A stretch of 64,000 nt of DNA from Syntrophomonas sp. DTU019 (GCA_913757435.1 CAJYDM010000003.1:248001-312000); one strand, 5' to 3'. Positions 19,661-29,479 are shown, counted from the stretch's first letter. Numbers and translations: made by a program. The notes: a model not told the origin generated them from the letters alone.

Positions 19661-19750
19661 CCCCCTATCGCAAATTGAAATAGCAGCAGTATAAAAATCA
19701 TGCCTATTTCATATATCTTGCCCCACCAAATAGGGATTTATTAATTCCGC

Positions 19751-20557
19751 TTATTCCTCTTCCTCGCATTCCATAGTTATTCTGATATACGGCGCGTTCT
19801 GACGGGGACCGCATTCTTTAGCCTCAATTCCGATAAAGCCATCTTTAGATTCGGTTCCGCAAAGCATTATCCCATGATTGGGGCATTCAGAATAATCCCT
19901 TATATAGTCGAGGACATCGATACAGATCTCATCCAAAACTCCACCCGGCACAAAGGACCTCCAGTATTCCCGAGCTATTTCCGGACGATCATCCCAGGTA
20001 ACTCGGTCTGCTGACCATCGAGTCAGGATCGGATGCAGGTAAATAGGGAGGCCTCTCCCCGGCAATTCATTGCTGCACAGCGAAATAATCAAATCAGCCT
20101 TTATCACTGTACAATTGTCAGGTATGCGATCAAGGTCAAACTGCAGCAGAGTGCGGAATACATTGTTCGGCTTCTCATCTCTGCCTACAAACAGAGTTTC
20201 ATAGTCTGAAAAGTTTTCGTCGTGGCACCGTTTACTGATAAAAACCTCTTGACACAGTGGAATGGTGAGACATTCCAATTCGGCGTCTGCCTCTAGATAT
20301 TCGCTTATAGGAGGCGTGTAGGAAGGTTTGTGATCCTGGCTTGATTCCTTCCGCCGCTTGCCGGGCGGTTTACGATCGCGGATCATGTCTTCGAGCAGGC
20401 GATAATATTTATCCTCCTTGATGCGGAGTTTTTCCTGAAACATTTTCACAAGATCTCTGTGGGGTGTGTGATCTGCTATGTCACGGCACAAGTCCGCAAC
20501 CTGGATTTTGCTCTTCTTGGCAACTTTAATATATTGTTTTAATGCGGAAGGGTCCAA
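19751..20557 (-). CDS. DNRLRE (CBM96-like) domain protein
   Basis: 268 aa. Residues about 1-60 are helical and charged, residues 60-80 form a Lys/Arg/Pro-rich linker, and residues about 100-265 match the DNRLRE beta-sandwich pattern: LFVGRD, TLLQFDLDRIPDN, KADLIISLCSNELPGRGLPIYLHPI, VTWDDRP. Such domains occur in cell-surface or spore-associated proteins, often with adhesive or carbohydrate-binding roles. There is no signal peptide, so it may be a spore-layer protein. Divergent from the ferritin-like gene at 20713, suggesting shared control. Confidence 0.7.
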   Translation of the reverse strand: MDPSALKQYIKVAKKSKIQVADLCRDIADHTPHRDLVKMFQEKLRIKEDKYYRLLEDMIRDRKPPGKRRKESSQDHKPSYTPPISEYLEADAELECLTIPLCQEVFISKRCHDENFSDYETLFVGRDEKPNNVFRTLLQFDLDRIPDNCTVIKADLIISLCSNELPGRGLPIYLHPILTRWSADRVTWDDRPEIAREYWRSFVPGGVLDEICIDVLDYIRDYSECPNHGIMLCGTESKDGFIGIEAKECGPRQNAPYIRITMECEEEE

Positions 20558-20712
20558 TGTATTCCACTCCTTTGTTTTTCTACCAGTATACGGATGGATT
20601 GCCCATTATGTTACAAATGGGGAAAGTTTAACAGGTACAGGCACTGCACTAGAAGGCGTTCCATAAAATGGTATAACCCGATGCGGGTAATCTAACTTAG
20701 GAGGTATACTGC

Positions 20713-21171
20713 ATGTCAAAAAAGAAAGGCAGAATCAGATGCGACCAGAAGCCCACCTGGCATTGGAATTGTAAGCCTGAGATGCCTGTGTGGCATTGTA
20801 AAGAGGACTGGTGGGAAATGCCTGAGTGGTGTCAGGAAGAGAAAATGCCCAAAAAACATTATCAATCAGAAGATAGGATAACTAAGCGGGACTGGGATTA
20901 TGACGATGATAAGATGCCCGAAAGATACTGGGAAGATGATAAGAAGGAAGTAAGGAAGAAAAGGCATCATCCCTGCCCTGATGACAAAGGTGATTTCTGT
21001 CAAATGGTGGAAGATGCCATTATGGATGAAATAGGTGCTGTTTCGATGTATGCGACCATGGCTAATCTGGTCGACGATCCGCTCTTAAAAGCGCTTATTC
21101 TCAGTGTGGCCGGAGATGAATATGGACACGCCAGGTTCTGGTTGGCAGTATTGGCTTTGAGCGAATGCTAA
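20713..21171 (+). CDS. Ferritin-like protein with Trp/Cys/His-rich N-terminal extension
   Basis: 152 aa. Residues 1-95 are low-complexity, dense in Trp, His, Cys, Lys and Asp, with a repeated Met-Pro-x-Trp/Lys theme (EMPVWHC, EMPEWCQ, KMPKKHY, KMPERYW). Residues about 96-150 resemble half of a ferritin-like four-helix bundle with iron-type ligands (MDEIGAVSMYATM, GDEYGHARFW). AGGAGGT precedes the ATG. Related short ferritin-like proteins are found in spore coats of clostridia. A terminator follows at 21181. Function unknown. Confidence 0.65.
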   Translation: MSKKKGRIRCDQKPTWHWNCKPEMPVWHCKEDWWEMPEWCQEEKMPKKHYQSEDRITKRDWDYDDDKMPERYWEDDKKEVRKKRHHPCPDDKGDFCQMVEDAIMDEIGAVSMYATMANLVDDPLLKALILSVAGDEYGHARFWLAVLALSEC

Positions 21172-21180
21172 CAACCGTCG

Positions 21181-21210
21181 AAAGAGCCCGCAACCATGCG
21201 GGCTCTTTTA
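21181..21210 (+). terminator. Terminator after the ferritin-like gene
   Basis: AAAGAGCCCGC and GCGGGCTCTTTT form a 10-bp GC-rich stem followed by T's. It can also serve the - strand gene ending at 21246. Confidence 0.85.
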
Positions 21211-21245
21211 GGTGCGAGCGTTTGGCAGGGCCTCATCTTAGCGAA

Positions 21246-22187
21246 TTATGAACATTCATCGCTGAATTCCTTGACAATATATATAGGTCTTCTTTTGGTT
21301 TCTAAATAGGTTTTGGATACGTATTGGCCCACAATGCCGGTGCAAAACAATTGAATCCCGGTGATAAACATCAGGATACAGATCATAAACGACCATCCAA
21401 AGACTGACCCGCCCCACACCAACTGCCTGATTACCATAACCAGAATCAGCATCAGGGAAGCCAGGAAGAAAACCAAACCGACCACTGACGTCACTGCCAG
21501 GGGAGTGGTGGAAAAAGCCATGATCCCATCCAGAGAGTATGAATAAAGCTTCCAAAAGGACCATTTAGTCTGACCGGCAGCTCTTTCATGATTATCGTAT
21601 TCCATCCACTTAGTTTTATAACCCACCCAGGCAAAAATCCCTTTAGAAAAGCGGTTATACTCACAGATTTGCACAATGGAATCCACCATCTGCCGGTTCA
21701 TCAGCCGGAAATCTCTGGCACCATCCACCAGCTCGATATTGGATAAGGCATTTATAATTCGATAAAACTGGCGGGCAAAAAAGGATCGTATCGGTGGTTC
21801 GCCTTTGCGGTTGGTCCTTCGGGTGGCAACACAGTCATAACCTTCGGTTTTAATAATATGATACATATCTTTAATGAGCATAGGCGGGTCCTGTAAATCG
21901 GCATCCATTATGGCCACATAATCACCGCTGGCATTTTTAAGACCCGCATAAATGGCCGATTCCTTTCCGAAATTACGGGAAAGCGACAGATATTTGACCC
22001 GGCGGTCGGCCCGCTGCAGATCTTTGACTATGGGCAGGGTGCAGTCCTGTGAACCATCATCCACAAAAACGAATTCAAATGACACAGAAGGCATCTGGGC
22101 CGCCAGCTTGACTACCTCAGCATAAAAGTGCGGCAATACTTCCTGTTCATTGTAACAAGGCACCACCAGAGATATCTTTTTCTTCAC
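21246..22187 (-). CDS. Family 2 glycosyltransferase, GtrB/DPM1-like
   Basis: 313 aa. N-terminal GT-A domain with VVPCYNEQEVL, FVDDGSQD and the metal site MDADLQDPP. Two C-terminal membrane helices (about 235-300) are typical of undecaprenyl-phosphate glucosyltransferases (GtrB) that load a sugar on a lipid carrier at the inner face. Overlaps gtrA by 4 bp. The divergent membrane protein at 22793 could be the final transferase. Confidence 0.9.
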   Translation of the reverse strand: MKKKISLVVPCYNEQEVLPHFYAEVVKLAAQMPSVSFEFVFVDDGSQDCTLPIVKDLQRADRRVKYLSLSRNFGKESAIYAGLKNASGDYVAIMDADLQDPPMLIKDMYHIIKTEGYDCVATRRTNRKGEPPIRSFFARQFYRIINALSNIELVDGARDFRLMNRQMVDSIVQICEYNRFSKGIFAWVGYKTKWMEYDNHERAAGQTKWSFWKLYSYSLDGIMAFSTTPLAVTSVVGLVFFLASLMLILVMVIRQLVWGGSVFGWSFMICILMFITGIQLFCTGIVGQYVSKTYLETKRRPIYIVKEFSDECS

Positions 22188-22576
22188 AGCACTTCTCCTT
22201 GTCCTTGATGTTGGAACACGATGTATTTACTGAAAAGGTAATTGAAGATGATAACTACCAGATTGACAATAATCTTTACCAACAAATCGTCTATTTGCAG
22301 CATATCAACCATCACTAGCATGAGGCCCATGTCGATAAGGCCGGAACATAAGCGGCCTCCGAAAAAAGCCGAGCACTCAGCTAAACGGGGCAGGAAACCA
22401 GTTGTTTTGCTCCCAAAGACAAAACGGTGATTTGTGGCATAAGCAAACCATACTGACAACACCCAGGCAATGATATTGGCCATCAAGTAGGGCAGATCTG
22501 CCTGCCTCGATAACAGCAGGTATATCAGAAAGTTGACCAGAGTAGTCGCGGCCCCGAAGCCCAGATATAAAAGCAC
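22184..22576 (-). CDS. GtrA-like membrane protein (putative lipid-linked sugar flippase)
   Basis: 130 aa with four predicted membrane helices and the GtrA signature TNHRFVFGSK. GtrA proteins are thought to flip polyprenyl-phosphate sugars. The annotated GTG at 22576 has no ribosome binding site. GGAGG lies further upstream, at 22612-22616 on the + strand, followed in frame by a run of ATT codons (around 22603-22612), so a rare ATT start adding about nine residues is possible. Confidence 0.88.
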   Translation of the reverse strand: MLLYLGFGAATTLVNFLIYLLLSRQADLPYLMANIIAWVLSVWFAYATNHRFVFGSKTTGFLPRLAECSAFFGGRLCSGLIDMGLMLVMVDMLQIDDLLVKIIVNLVVIIFNYLFSKYIVFQHQGQGEVL

Positions 22577-22792
22577 GGTTTGATGATGCCTGATTAGGTT
22601 AATAATAATAATTCCTCCGTAAAGGCTTTAATAGGCCAAAATGCCGGTATCTGCCTACGGGTTTTCACAAGTGTATTCTACCCAATTTATGGATATACTA
22701 TGCATTAATTTGGGTGCAGCCGGATAGTGCAAGCTCTAATGCACTGCTGTTTCGACATGCCAAGACCAAACCCGTTTAAGGAGAAGCATTTT

Positions 22793-24313
22793 ATGGCCTG
22801 CAATGAGAAGGTCAGGAGATGGCTGGTTCTTACCGTCGGCCTCATGGCGGTGCTGATCATAGCTGATGTGCTCTGGAGGACTCCGCATCCTGGAGTGGCC
22901 GATCAAGGCGATTTTGACCGGGTCATGAATGTGTCCGGTTTGAGAGTATCGGCAGATGACACCAACAATCCTGAATTTGTGAGGTTTTTGGATTATACTG
23001 TGAGCGACTACGAGATAGTCGCTGACCATGGCGGGAGTCTATTAAAACGACCGGCAGTGACCAGCATGGCCTATGTTATAAAGCCTATCAACCAGGTCTG
23101 TCTGTTGCTGGGAAAGGATACATTCAAAACCGGGTATCTGGCCATATTCTATGCCTTCGCATATACCCTGGCCATAGTGGCGATATTTGCCTTTATCCCG
23201 GTGCACAGCCATATCAAGCTGTTGGTCTTCTCACTAATCAGTTTATGGGTGTTTTGGGATGGAAATTATTTGGTATGGTTCAACAGTCTGTATGGCGAAC
23301 CCATGATGATAACATCACTGGCTTTGTATATTGCCGCGTGGATGTACTACATCCATCGGCATTATGTAGTAAAATCTCCGTCCGGGGTTTTTCCTGCCAT
23401 AGTATTGATATTTGCCGCGGGTCTGCTGTTCCTCGGTTCCAAACTGCAGGTCTTATCGGCCTGGCCGATCATAGTAATTATGATATTTACGCTCTGTTGG
23501 AAGAACCGTCGGTCATTTAACCGACGACAGAAGATACTGGTACTATTAGGGTTGCTGTTGATCGTCTATCCCTTGGGGTTTGCCCGGAACAATAAAGAGA
23601 TGGGCCGGTATACCATTTATAATGCGGTATTCTATGGCATCTTAAAGGATTCACCTGATCCCGCCCAAGACCTGTTGAATTTGGGAATAAGTCCGGATTT
23701 GGCGGCAGATGCCGGCAAGCATGTATTCCTGCCGCCATCGGAATATAAATATGTTCCCTCCAGTCAGTTGATGCAAGACGAATTTTACGGCAAAATCGGC
23801 AATACTGATTTGGTGCGCTATTATGTCACCCATCCCGCCAGGCTGTTCACGGGCCTCGAATACACCGCCAGCCAGGCCTTTACCACCTCAACCGCATTGG
23901 GAAAATACCCGCAAGAATACAGTGACACCCCGATCAGCGAATTCAATCGCTTCACCTCGTGGTCAGTTCTCAGGGAGAAGTATGCACCCCGTCAGTTGTG
24001 GCTGTTGGTCTTGTTTTATCTGCTGGTGATCGGGATAGGCACGCGTGAATATCTGCGGCGCGCATATTCAGCCGCAATCCGTTTGACAATAACATTGTTG
24101 GCCGGCATAATGGTGATCGGTTGGCTGCAGTTTCCGATGCCCCTGGTGGGAAATGGTCAGGCCGACACCGCCAAGCAGCTTTTCCTGTTCAATTTCACTT
24201 TCGATATCATGGTAGTAGTTTCGGCCTCATGGTTAATAAGCCACATAATGGACTATGCTTGCAGCCCCATATCCAAAATCCATAGTGCGGTAAGCAAGGA
24301 TTTTGATATTTGA
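22793..24313 (+). CDS. Polytopic membrane protein, WsfD-like hexose transferase
   Basis: 506 aa from ATG 22793, behind AAGGAG. About ten hydrophobic segments and a large extracytoplasmic loop between them. The N-terminal motif GVADQGDFDRVM after the first helix is reminiscent of WsfD-type glycan hexose transferases, GT-C-like enzymes using lipid-linked sugars. Its neighbours gtrA and gtrB would supply such a donor, giving a three-gene set that decorates a surface glycan. The family name is from memory of the motif; the membrane topology is clear. Confidence 0.65.
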   Translation: MACNEKVRRWLVLTVGLMAVLIIADVLWRTPHPGVADQGDFDRVMNVSGLRVSADDTNNPEFVRFLDYTVSDYEIVADHGGSLLKRPAVTSMAYVIKPINQVCLLLGKDTFKTGYLAIFYAFAYTLAIVAIFAFIPVHSHIKLLVFSLISLWVFWDGNYLVWFNSLYGEPMMITSLALYIAAWMYYIHRHYVVKSPSGVFPAIVLIFAAGLLFLGSKLQVLSAWPIIVIMIFTLCWKNRRSFNRRQKILVLLGLLLIVYPLGFARNNKEMGRYTIYNAVFYGILKDSPDPAQDLLNLGISPDLAADAGKHVFLPPSEYKYVPSSQLMQDEFYGKIGNTDLVRYYVTHPARLFTGLEYTASQAFTTSTALGKYPQEYSDTPISEFNRFTSWSVLREKYAPRQLWLLVLFYLLVIGIGTREYLRRAYSAAIRLTITLLAGIMVIGWLQFPMPLVGNGQADTAKQLFLFNFTFDIMVVVSASWLISHIMDYACSPISKIHSAVSKDFDI

Positions 24314-24339
24314 TCATAGTCTGAGATTGATCGCGGGTT

Positions 24340-25077
24340 TTAGTATAAGGGTTCAATAACGGCCAACATTTGATTCGGATCTTGCCCGCAGACGCACTCA
24401 TCCCGGACTATTAGGCCGTCTTTCAGCTCAATGATGCGGTCGGCTGAAAAGGCCATATTGCGATCATGGGTGACTATCAGGAAGGTGGTTTGATTTTCCT
24501 GGTTGATTTTCCGCATCAGATTGAAAATATGGGCACTGTTTTTGGAATCCAGGTTGCCGGTAGGTTCATCGGCAAGAATCAGCCGGGGCTGGTTCATCAA
24601 GGCCCTGGCGATGGCGGCGCGCTGCTGTTCACCCCCCGAAATGGAATTGGCCTTATAGTCGCGGCGATGAAGCAGACCTACCTGTTCTAACAGGTACATG
24701 GCACGGTCACGGGCAGATTTATCCGCTTTGCCCCGGTAGATCAGGTGGGGAATGAGGACATTCTCCAGCACGGTGAATTGTGGTAAGAGGAAATGGAATT
24801 GGAAAATGAATCCCATGGTCTGATTGCGGAAAAAAGCCAGTTCATCATCGGTCAACCCAGCCAGGTCAATCCCTTCAATGAAAACCTGACCCCCGCTGGG
24901 CCGGTCCAGGGCTCCGATAATGTTGAGCAGAGTGCTCTTGCCTGATCCTGAATTGCCGATCAGGGCACAGAATTCCCCGCATTCGATACTCAGATCAATA
25001 CCGTGCAAGACCCGGGTGGGAACCGGAGCTCCAAACTCTTTTATTATAGCTTTGGCTTTGAGCAGAGTATCAGCCAT
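24340..25077 (-). CDS. ABC transporter ATPase, MacB/LolD type
   Basis: 245 aa. Walker [14 protein letters not shown]-loop [15 protein letters not shown], signature [14 protein letters not shown], Walker [14 protein letters not shown], switch His in IVTHDRNM. Overlaps the permease by 8 bp. Third gene of an adaptor-permease-ATPase operon, a mechanotransmission-type exporter. Substrate unknown: antibiotic, peptide or lipid export. Confidence 0.93.
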   Translation of the reverse strand: MADTLLKAKAIIKEFGAPVPTRVLHGIDLSIECGEFCALIGNSGSGKSTLLNIIGALDRPSGGQVFIEGIDLAGLTDDELAFFRNQTMGFIFQFHFLLPQFTVLENVLIPHLIYRGKADKSARDRAMYLLEQVGLLHRRDYKANSISGGEQQRAAIARALMNQPRLILADEPTGNLDSKNSAHIFNLMRKINQENQTTFLIVTHDRNMAFSADRIIELKDGLIVRDECVCGQDPNQMLAVIEPLY

Positions 25078-26293
25078 TGCGAATCACCTCGACAGGATTG
25101 GTGCGGGCCACCTGGCGGGCAGGCAGGTAGGCTGCCAGGATGGCTGACAGTAACGTCAGGGCGACAATGATCGCTACAGTGGCAGGTTTCAATAAAAGAG
25201 CAAATTGCTGGTCAGAACTGGCCATAAAAATGAATATTTGCGCCATGGCGGTTCCTAAAATAGTACCGCCGATGCTGCCAACCGTCCCCAGAATACCTCC
25301 CTGCAGCATAAACACCCTTTCCACACTGGCAGTGCGTATGCCGATAGCCTTTAGTATTCCGATTTGCTTGGATTTCTGTACTGCGCTTATAGCCAGCACC
25401 GAACTCACCCCCAGGGTTACGGCCAGAAGTACGAAAAACTGAATCGTGTAACTGGAGTTGCTTTGGCTCTTCAGTGCGGACAACAGTGAGGCATTGCTTT
25501 CCTGCCAGCTCACTACTTCATATCCGGGCAAACGTTCAGCCCAGCGCTGGGCTAGGTCTGAAGCGGAGAAAATATCATTGACCTGCATCTCAATCTCGGT
25601 CACCCGATCCTGCATACCCAGCAGAGAGGCCGCCCGGGTACGGTCAATTATCACCCAGCGCTTGTTGAGATTTTGTACTCCCAGATCGAATATCCCTCCG
25701 ACCAGCTGTGAAATCGGATCTTGGCCAATGATTTCCAGCATTACTGTGTCTCCGGGTCTAAGATCCAGCTCACTGGCCAATTCAGAGCCTATCAACAACG
25801 ATCCCGGTTCCATCTTAGGACTGCCGGCAATAATGCTGTCGCTTATGTGGTATATAGGATCAGCTTCAGCCAGCGCCATACCTCTCAAGGCTACACTCTT
25901 TGAAACCGAACCCCGACGTATTATTGCAGCGCCGTCAAGTACCGGCAAGACCGCACTCAATTGCGAGTCGTGGCGCATGGCGGTGGTAAGGGCCTGCCAT
26001 TCGACAATAGGCCGGTTTCCGCTCCTTTGCAGTTGCAGTGGGAATAGACCGGTATGGGAACTGCCTTCAGGCAGCTGCAGCGGCTCTTGAGCCTGGCGGG
26101 TGACAATGATATGCGGAGAGGAGCCGACCGTCTTATCTATTAAATCAGCCTGTAGTCCGTCAATCAACGCCGACAGAAATACCATCACCGCCACCCCGAT
26201 GGTTATGCCCAGCAGTATCAGGGTGGTCTGGCCTCGGTTTTCAGTGAGGAAACGCAGAGCCAGTTCAAGCTCAAATCGTATGGAGGATATCAT
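25070..26293 (-). CDS. ABC transporter permease, FtsX/MacB type
   Basis: 407 aa. One N-terminal membrane helix (about 20-45), a large extracytoplasmic domain (about 45-280), then three C-terminal helices (about 285-400) with the FtsX motif ILKAIGIRTASVERVFMLQG. This 1+3 topology is the MacB plan. Overlaps the adaptor gene by 4 bp and the ATPase by 8 bp, so translation is coupled. Confidence 0.92.
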   Translation of the reverse strand: MISSIRFELELALRFLTENRGQTTLILLGITIGVAVMVFLSALIDGLQADLIDKTVGSSPHIIVTRQAQEPLQLPEGSSHTGLFPLQLQRSGNRPIVEWQALTTAMRHDSQLSAVLPVLDGAAIIRRGSVSKSVALRGMALAEADPIYHISDSIIAGSPKMEPGSLLIGSELASELDLRPGDTVMLEIIGQDPISQLVGGIFDLGVQNLNKRWVIIDRTRAASLLGMQDRVTEIEMQVNDIFSASDLAQRWAERLPGYEVVSWQESNASLLSALKSQSNSSYTIQFFVLLAVTLGVSSVLAISAVQKSKQIGILKAIGIRTASVERVFMLQGGILGTVGSIGGTILGTAMAQIFIFMASSDQQFALLLKPATVAIIVALTLLSAILAAYLPARQVARTNPVEVIRNG

Positions 26294-27501
26294 GTTTTCT
26301 GCTCCGTGGAGGAAAGTTCGGCCTTGACTCTTTGTCCAGACTTAAAATTGCCCGGTTGCAGGATAATATCACCATAATGCAACCCTTCCCGTACCTCGGT
26401 ACCGAGCGCCCCTCTCTGACCGAGGGTGACGGAGCGAAACTGAGCCCGTCCGGACTTGTCGGCTAACCAGACCCCAGGTTGCCCGTCTACACTGCTCAAC
26501 CACTCATCGCTGATAATGTATGCGGAAGATACGTGGAGTGAGGTCAATTGAACCGTAACCAGAGTGCCAGCGGTCAACCCGGATGCATCTTGCAGAGTTA
26601 CTTCCAACTCCAGTGTGCCTTGTCCGGGGTCGGCCAGTACGGCAACCTTGCTAACCTGTCCCTGGTAGGTCTTTTGCGCATCGGCCGGTATCCATACCGA
26701 GGCTGCCATGCCGGTGCTGATCATGGAAGCATATTGCTGATCGGGCAGTAATTTGACTTTGGTATTGGGGCCGGAACTCATCCTGATTATCTCCTGGCCT
26801 GGTATGGCTTGTTCGCCGGTGCTTATAGATATGTCTAAAACAGTGCCGTCCTCGGGAGCGGTGATACGGTATTTGGCCAGTTCCAACTCAGCTTGCTCAA
26901 CGGCAATCTTTTTCTGTTCTACCACATTGGCCAGCAAGGCCAGATTACTACCCCCCGAGCTGTATGACTCGAGCAGAATGCGGGCATAATTCTCGGCTTC
27001 CCTGGCCAGAGTCAACTCGTTCTGAGCCTTTTCCAGTTCAAGCTGTGAGATTGCTCCAGCGGCCTTTAATTGCAGACTGCGCTGCAAAGCCAGATCCGCC
27101 TCTTGAAGCCTTTGTTGGGCCTCCAGGAATGTATTTTGGGCTTGCTGGAAATCCAATGAACTGGCCTGCTCATACTGCAACTGTGCTTGAGTCAGAAGTT
27201 GGCGGGCTTGTTCAGCCTGCAGGCGGGCGGTCCCATCATCCATTGTCAGCAGAACATCGCCCTTTTTAACCGATGCCGCTTCACTGACTAGAATATCAGT
27301 AACAGTAGCAGATACCAGGCTGGACAAACTGTGATTCTGACCGGGAATAACCTCCCCACCCAACTGCAATACGGGCTGAAATTCGCTGGGCTCAACTAAT
27401 AAAGCCGGAATAGGGGCGATATATAAGAGCCGGTAGAGTAGAAACAGGGAAAAAATTGCCGCCAGCGATAATTGAACCGGGCGCTTCTTCAACTGACTCA
27501 A
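26290..27501 (-). CDS. HlyD/MacA-family adaptor subunit
   Basis: 403 aa. One N-terminal helix (about 10-30), a biotinyl-lipoyl-like half (VTDILVSEAASVKKGDVLLTMDD), a Gln/Ala/Leu-rich coiled coil (about 85-190), the second lipoyl half (ITAPEDGTVLDISISTGEQ) and beta-barrel domains. First gene of the operon, starting behind GGGGGAGGT. In monoderm bacteria such adaptors work without an outer-membrane channel. Confidence 0.9.
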   Translation of the reverse strand: MSQLKKRPVQLSLAAIFSLFLLYRLLYIAPIPALLVEPSEFQPVLQLGGEVIPGQNHSLSSLVSATVTDILVSEAASVKKGDVLLTMDDGTARLQAEQARQLLTQAQLQYEQASSLDFQQAQNTFLEAQQRLQEADLALQRSLQLKAAGAISQLELEKAQNELTLAREAENYARILLESYSSGGSNLALLANVVEQKKIAVEQAELELAKYRITAPEDGTVLDISISTGEQAIPGQEIIRMSSGPNTKVKLLPDQQYASMISTGMAASVWIPADAQKTYQGQVSKVAVLADPGQGTLELEVTLQDASGLTAGTLVTVQLTSLHVSSAYIISDEWLSSVDGQPGVWLADKSGRAQFRSVTLGQRGALGTEVREGLHYGDIILQPGNFKSGQRVKAELSSTEQKT

Positions 27502-27804
27502 TTTTGTACCTCCCCCAGTGATAACTGCGATAAGTCCCCATAATCACAAATTATAGCATTAGTTCGCGTCAGTGGTTCAAAAAACCTCCAGTTGTACTAT
27601 GATCTGACAGGTAATTTCTCATCCCGAGGCTTTCTCATGCTGGTATGTTGGCGAATCACTATTCCCGGCTCAACAGCCAAAGCGCCCATCTTTCGTTAGG
27701 TGGCTTAAATATGGTATAGTGACAGCAATTATATAATTAGATGTAATAACCCATTTCGCCATCAAACATTCTGGAATGGGTGCAAATTTCGAGGAGGTGT
27801 TAGT
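27502..27804. promoter_or_regulatory. Divergent region before etfB, with a dyad
   Basis: A perfect 7-bp inverted repeat, ACCCATT (27749-27755) and AATGGGT (27775-27781), ends 24 bp before the etfB start and just before its ribosome binding site (GAGGAGG). A possible -10 box TATAGT lies near 27715. The dyad may be an operator or an mRNA hairpin that affects etfB translation. Confidence 0.4.
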
Positions 27805-28572
27805 ATGTCTCAAGTGATCGCCTGTTACAAGTGGGTTGCCGATGAAGCAGATATACGAATAAATGCCGACCTGAGCATCGACTTGAGCAAGGCCAAGGGA
27901 AAAATCAGCGACTATGACAAAAACGCCATTGAAGCCGCCATACAGGCGGCAGCGGTCCTGGGAGGCAAGGCGGTCGGAGTGACCTTTGGGACCTCCGATG
28001 CCAAACCGTCCCTCAAAGATGCCCTGTCCAGAGGGCTTGATGAAGTCTGCTACATAAAAGCCCAGGAAGCCAGCCAGGCGGATGGGGCGGCAACTGCACG
28101 GGCCCTGGCTGCCGCCATCAAAAAATTAGAGAATGTAAGTTTGATAATCTGTGCGGAAGGGGCCAGCGATACCTATTCCCGGCAAACAGCACCTCGCATT
28201 GGTGCGTTCCTGGATCTGCCGGTAGTTACCTCCGTCAGTAAAATGGAACTCACTGGCAATACGCTGACTGCAGTAAGAAAACTGGATGACTGCCTGCAGA
28301 CGGTTAAAGTAGATCTCCCCGCAGTTGTGGCAGTTTTGCCCGAGATCAACCCGGCGCCTATCCCCGGACTCAAGGCGGTCCTGGCGGCTGGCAAAAAACC
28401 TGTCCATGAACTTAAGGCTGCTGATCTAGGGGTAGACTTAAGCCCGCTAAGCACAATCAGTGAAATAAAAGGTTATATAATGGACCGTAAGAACATCATT
28501 TTTAATGAGGGCGATCTGGCCGAGCAAGTCAAAGCGCTGGTCGCCGCACTGAGAAAGGAAGGTGTTCTGTAA
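27805..28572 (+). CDS. etfB: Electron transfer flavoprotein beta subunit (EtfB/FixA)
   Basis: 255 aa. N-terminus VIACYKWVADEADIRI, then GVTFGTSDAKPSLKDALSRGLDEVCYI, the AMP/FAD-binding beta-subunit pattern. Forms a heterodimer with EtfA that takes electrons from acyl-CoA dehydrogenases or, in bifurcating types, from NADH. First gene of etfB-etfA-fixC-fixX. In syntrophic fatty-acid oxidisers this route moves butyryl-CoA electrons to the membrane; that role here is inference. Confidence 0.93.
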   Translation: MSQVIACYKWVADEADIRINADLSIDLSKAKGKISDYDKNAIEAAIQAAAVLGGKAVGVTFGTSDAKPSLKDALSRGLDEVCYIKAQEASQADGAATARALAAAIKKLENVSLIICAEGASDTYSRQTAPRIGAFLDLPVVTSVSKMELTGNTLTAVRKLDDCLQTVKVDLPAVVAVLPEINPAPIPGLKAVLAAGKKPVHELKAADLGVDLSPLSTISEIKGYIMDRKNIIFNEGDLAEQVKALVAALRKEGVL

Positions 28573-28573
28573 A

Positions 28574-29479
28574 GTGGCAGGCATATTTGTATACAGCGAT
28601 CAAGCCGATATCGCCAGGGAAATAATCGGATTTGCCCGGTTAAACGGAAGACAATCTGTGGTGCTCACCCTGGGTGAGAAAGATGCTCAAGCGTTACAGA
28701 ATGCCGGAGCAGATAAAATAATAGCCATTAAAGGCGAAAGCGAGATGATCGAGAACTACGCCCAGGCTATAGCTGTGATGTTGAAAGACGAGAGCGCAGA
28801 ATTGTTTGCCGTGGGTGCCACCCCCCGAGGCCGTGACCTGGCCGCCAGAGTGGCAGGTTATTTGGACTGTGCCATGGTCAGCGACATCGCTGCCGCTGGT
28901 TTTGAGGGCGATCAAATCGTCTGTACCAGGATGATGTACGGTGGAGCAGTACAACAAACCGAAAAACTCTCCGGATTAAGTGTAATAACTATTCCGCCCG
29001 GTAAATTTGCAACGGCACAGGGTGAAGCCAGCATCCTATCCCTGGAACTGCCCGCTGATAACCGGGTCTCACTAATGGAAACAGCCCCCATCGTCAAAGA
29101 AGGAGTAGACCTTTCCAAGGCCGAAAAAGTTGTCTGTGTCGGCATGGCCCTGGATAAGGCGGAGGACCTGCAGATAGCCAGAGATCTGGCGGATGTCATG
29201 GGAGCGGAACTGGGTTGTACCAGGAGCATAGCAGAGGAAAGGCACTGGCTCCCCGTGGAGAGCTATATCGGTATTTCGGGAGCGGTTATAAAGCCCAAGC
29301 TTTATTTATCCATGGGCGTTTCCGGTCAAATACAGCATGTTTACGGCATCCGTGATGCCGGCCTGATCGTAGCTATTGACACCAATGAGAAGGCACCCAT
29401 CTTCAAGGCGGCCGACTATGGCATAGTGGGAGACCTCTATCAAGTGGTGCCGATGCTGACCGAAGCTCTAAAGAAATAA
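28574..29479 (+). CDS. etfA: Electron transfer flavoprotein alpha subunit (EtfA/FixB)
   Basis: About 301 aa. C-terminal FAD domain motifs LGCTRSIAEERHWLP and SYIGISGAVIKPKLYLSMGVSGQIQH, ending in GIVGDLYQVVPMLTEALK. I prefer GTG 28574 just after the etfB stop, using AAGGAAGG; a GTG at 28562 would overlap etfB. Partner of EtfB. Confidence 0.93.
   Translation: MAGIFVYSDQADIAREIIGFARLNGRQSVVLTLGEKDAQALQNAGADKIIAIKGESEMIENYAQAIAVMLKDESAELFAVGATPRGRDLAARVAGYLDCAMVSDIAAAGFEGDQIVCTRMMYGGAVQQTEKLSGLSVITIPPGKFATAQGEASILSLELPADNRVSLMETAPIVKEGVDLSKAEKVVCVGMALDKAEDLQIARDLADVMGAELGCTRSIAEERHWLPVESYIGISGAVIKPKLYLSMGVSGQIQHVYGIRDAGLIVAIDTNEKAPIFKAADYGIVGDLYQVVPMLTEALKK

Noticed and set aside
25458-26090. 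210-codon + strand frame
   Set aside because: Lies fully antisense to the FtsX-type permease, which has clear family motifs; the + frame shows none.
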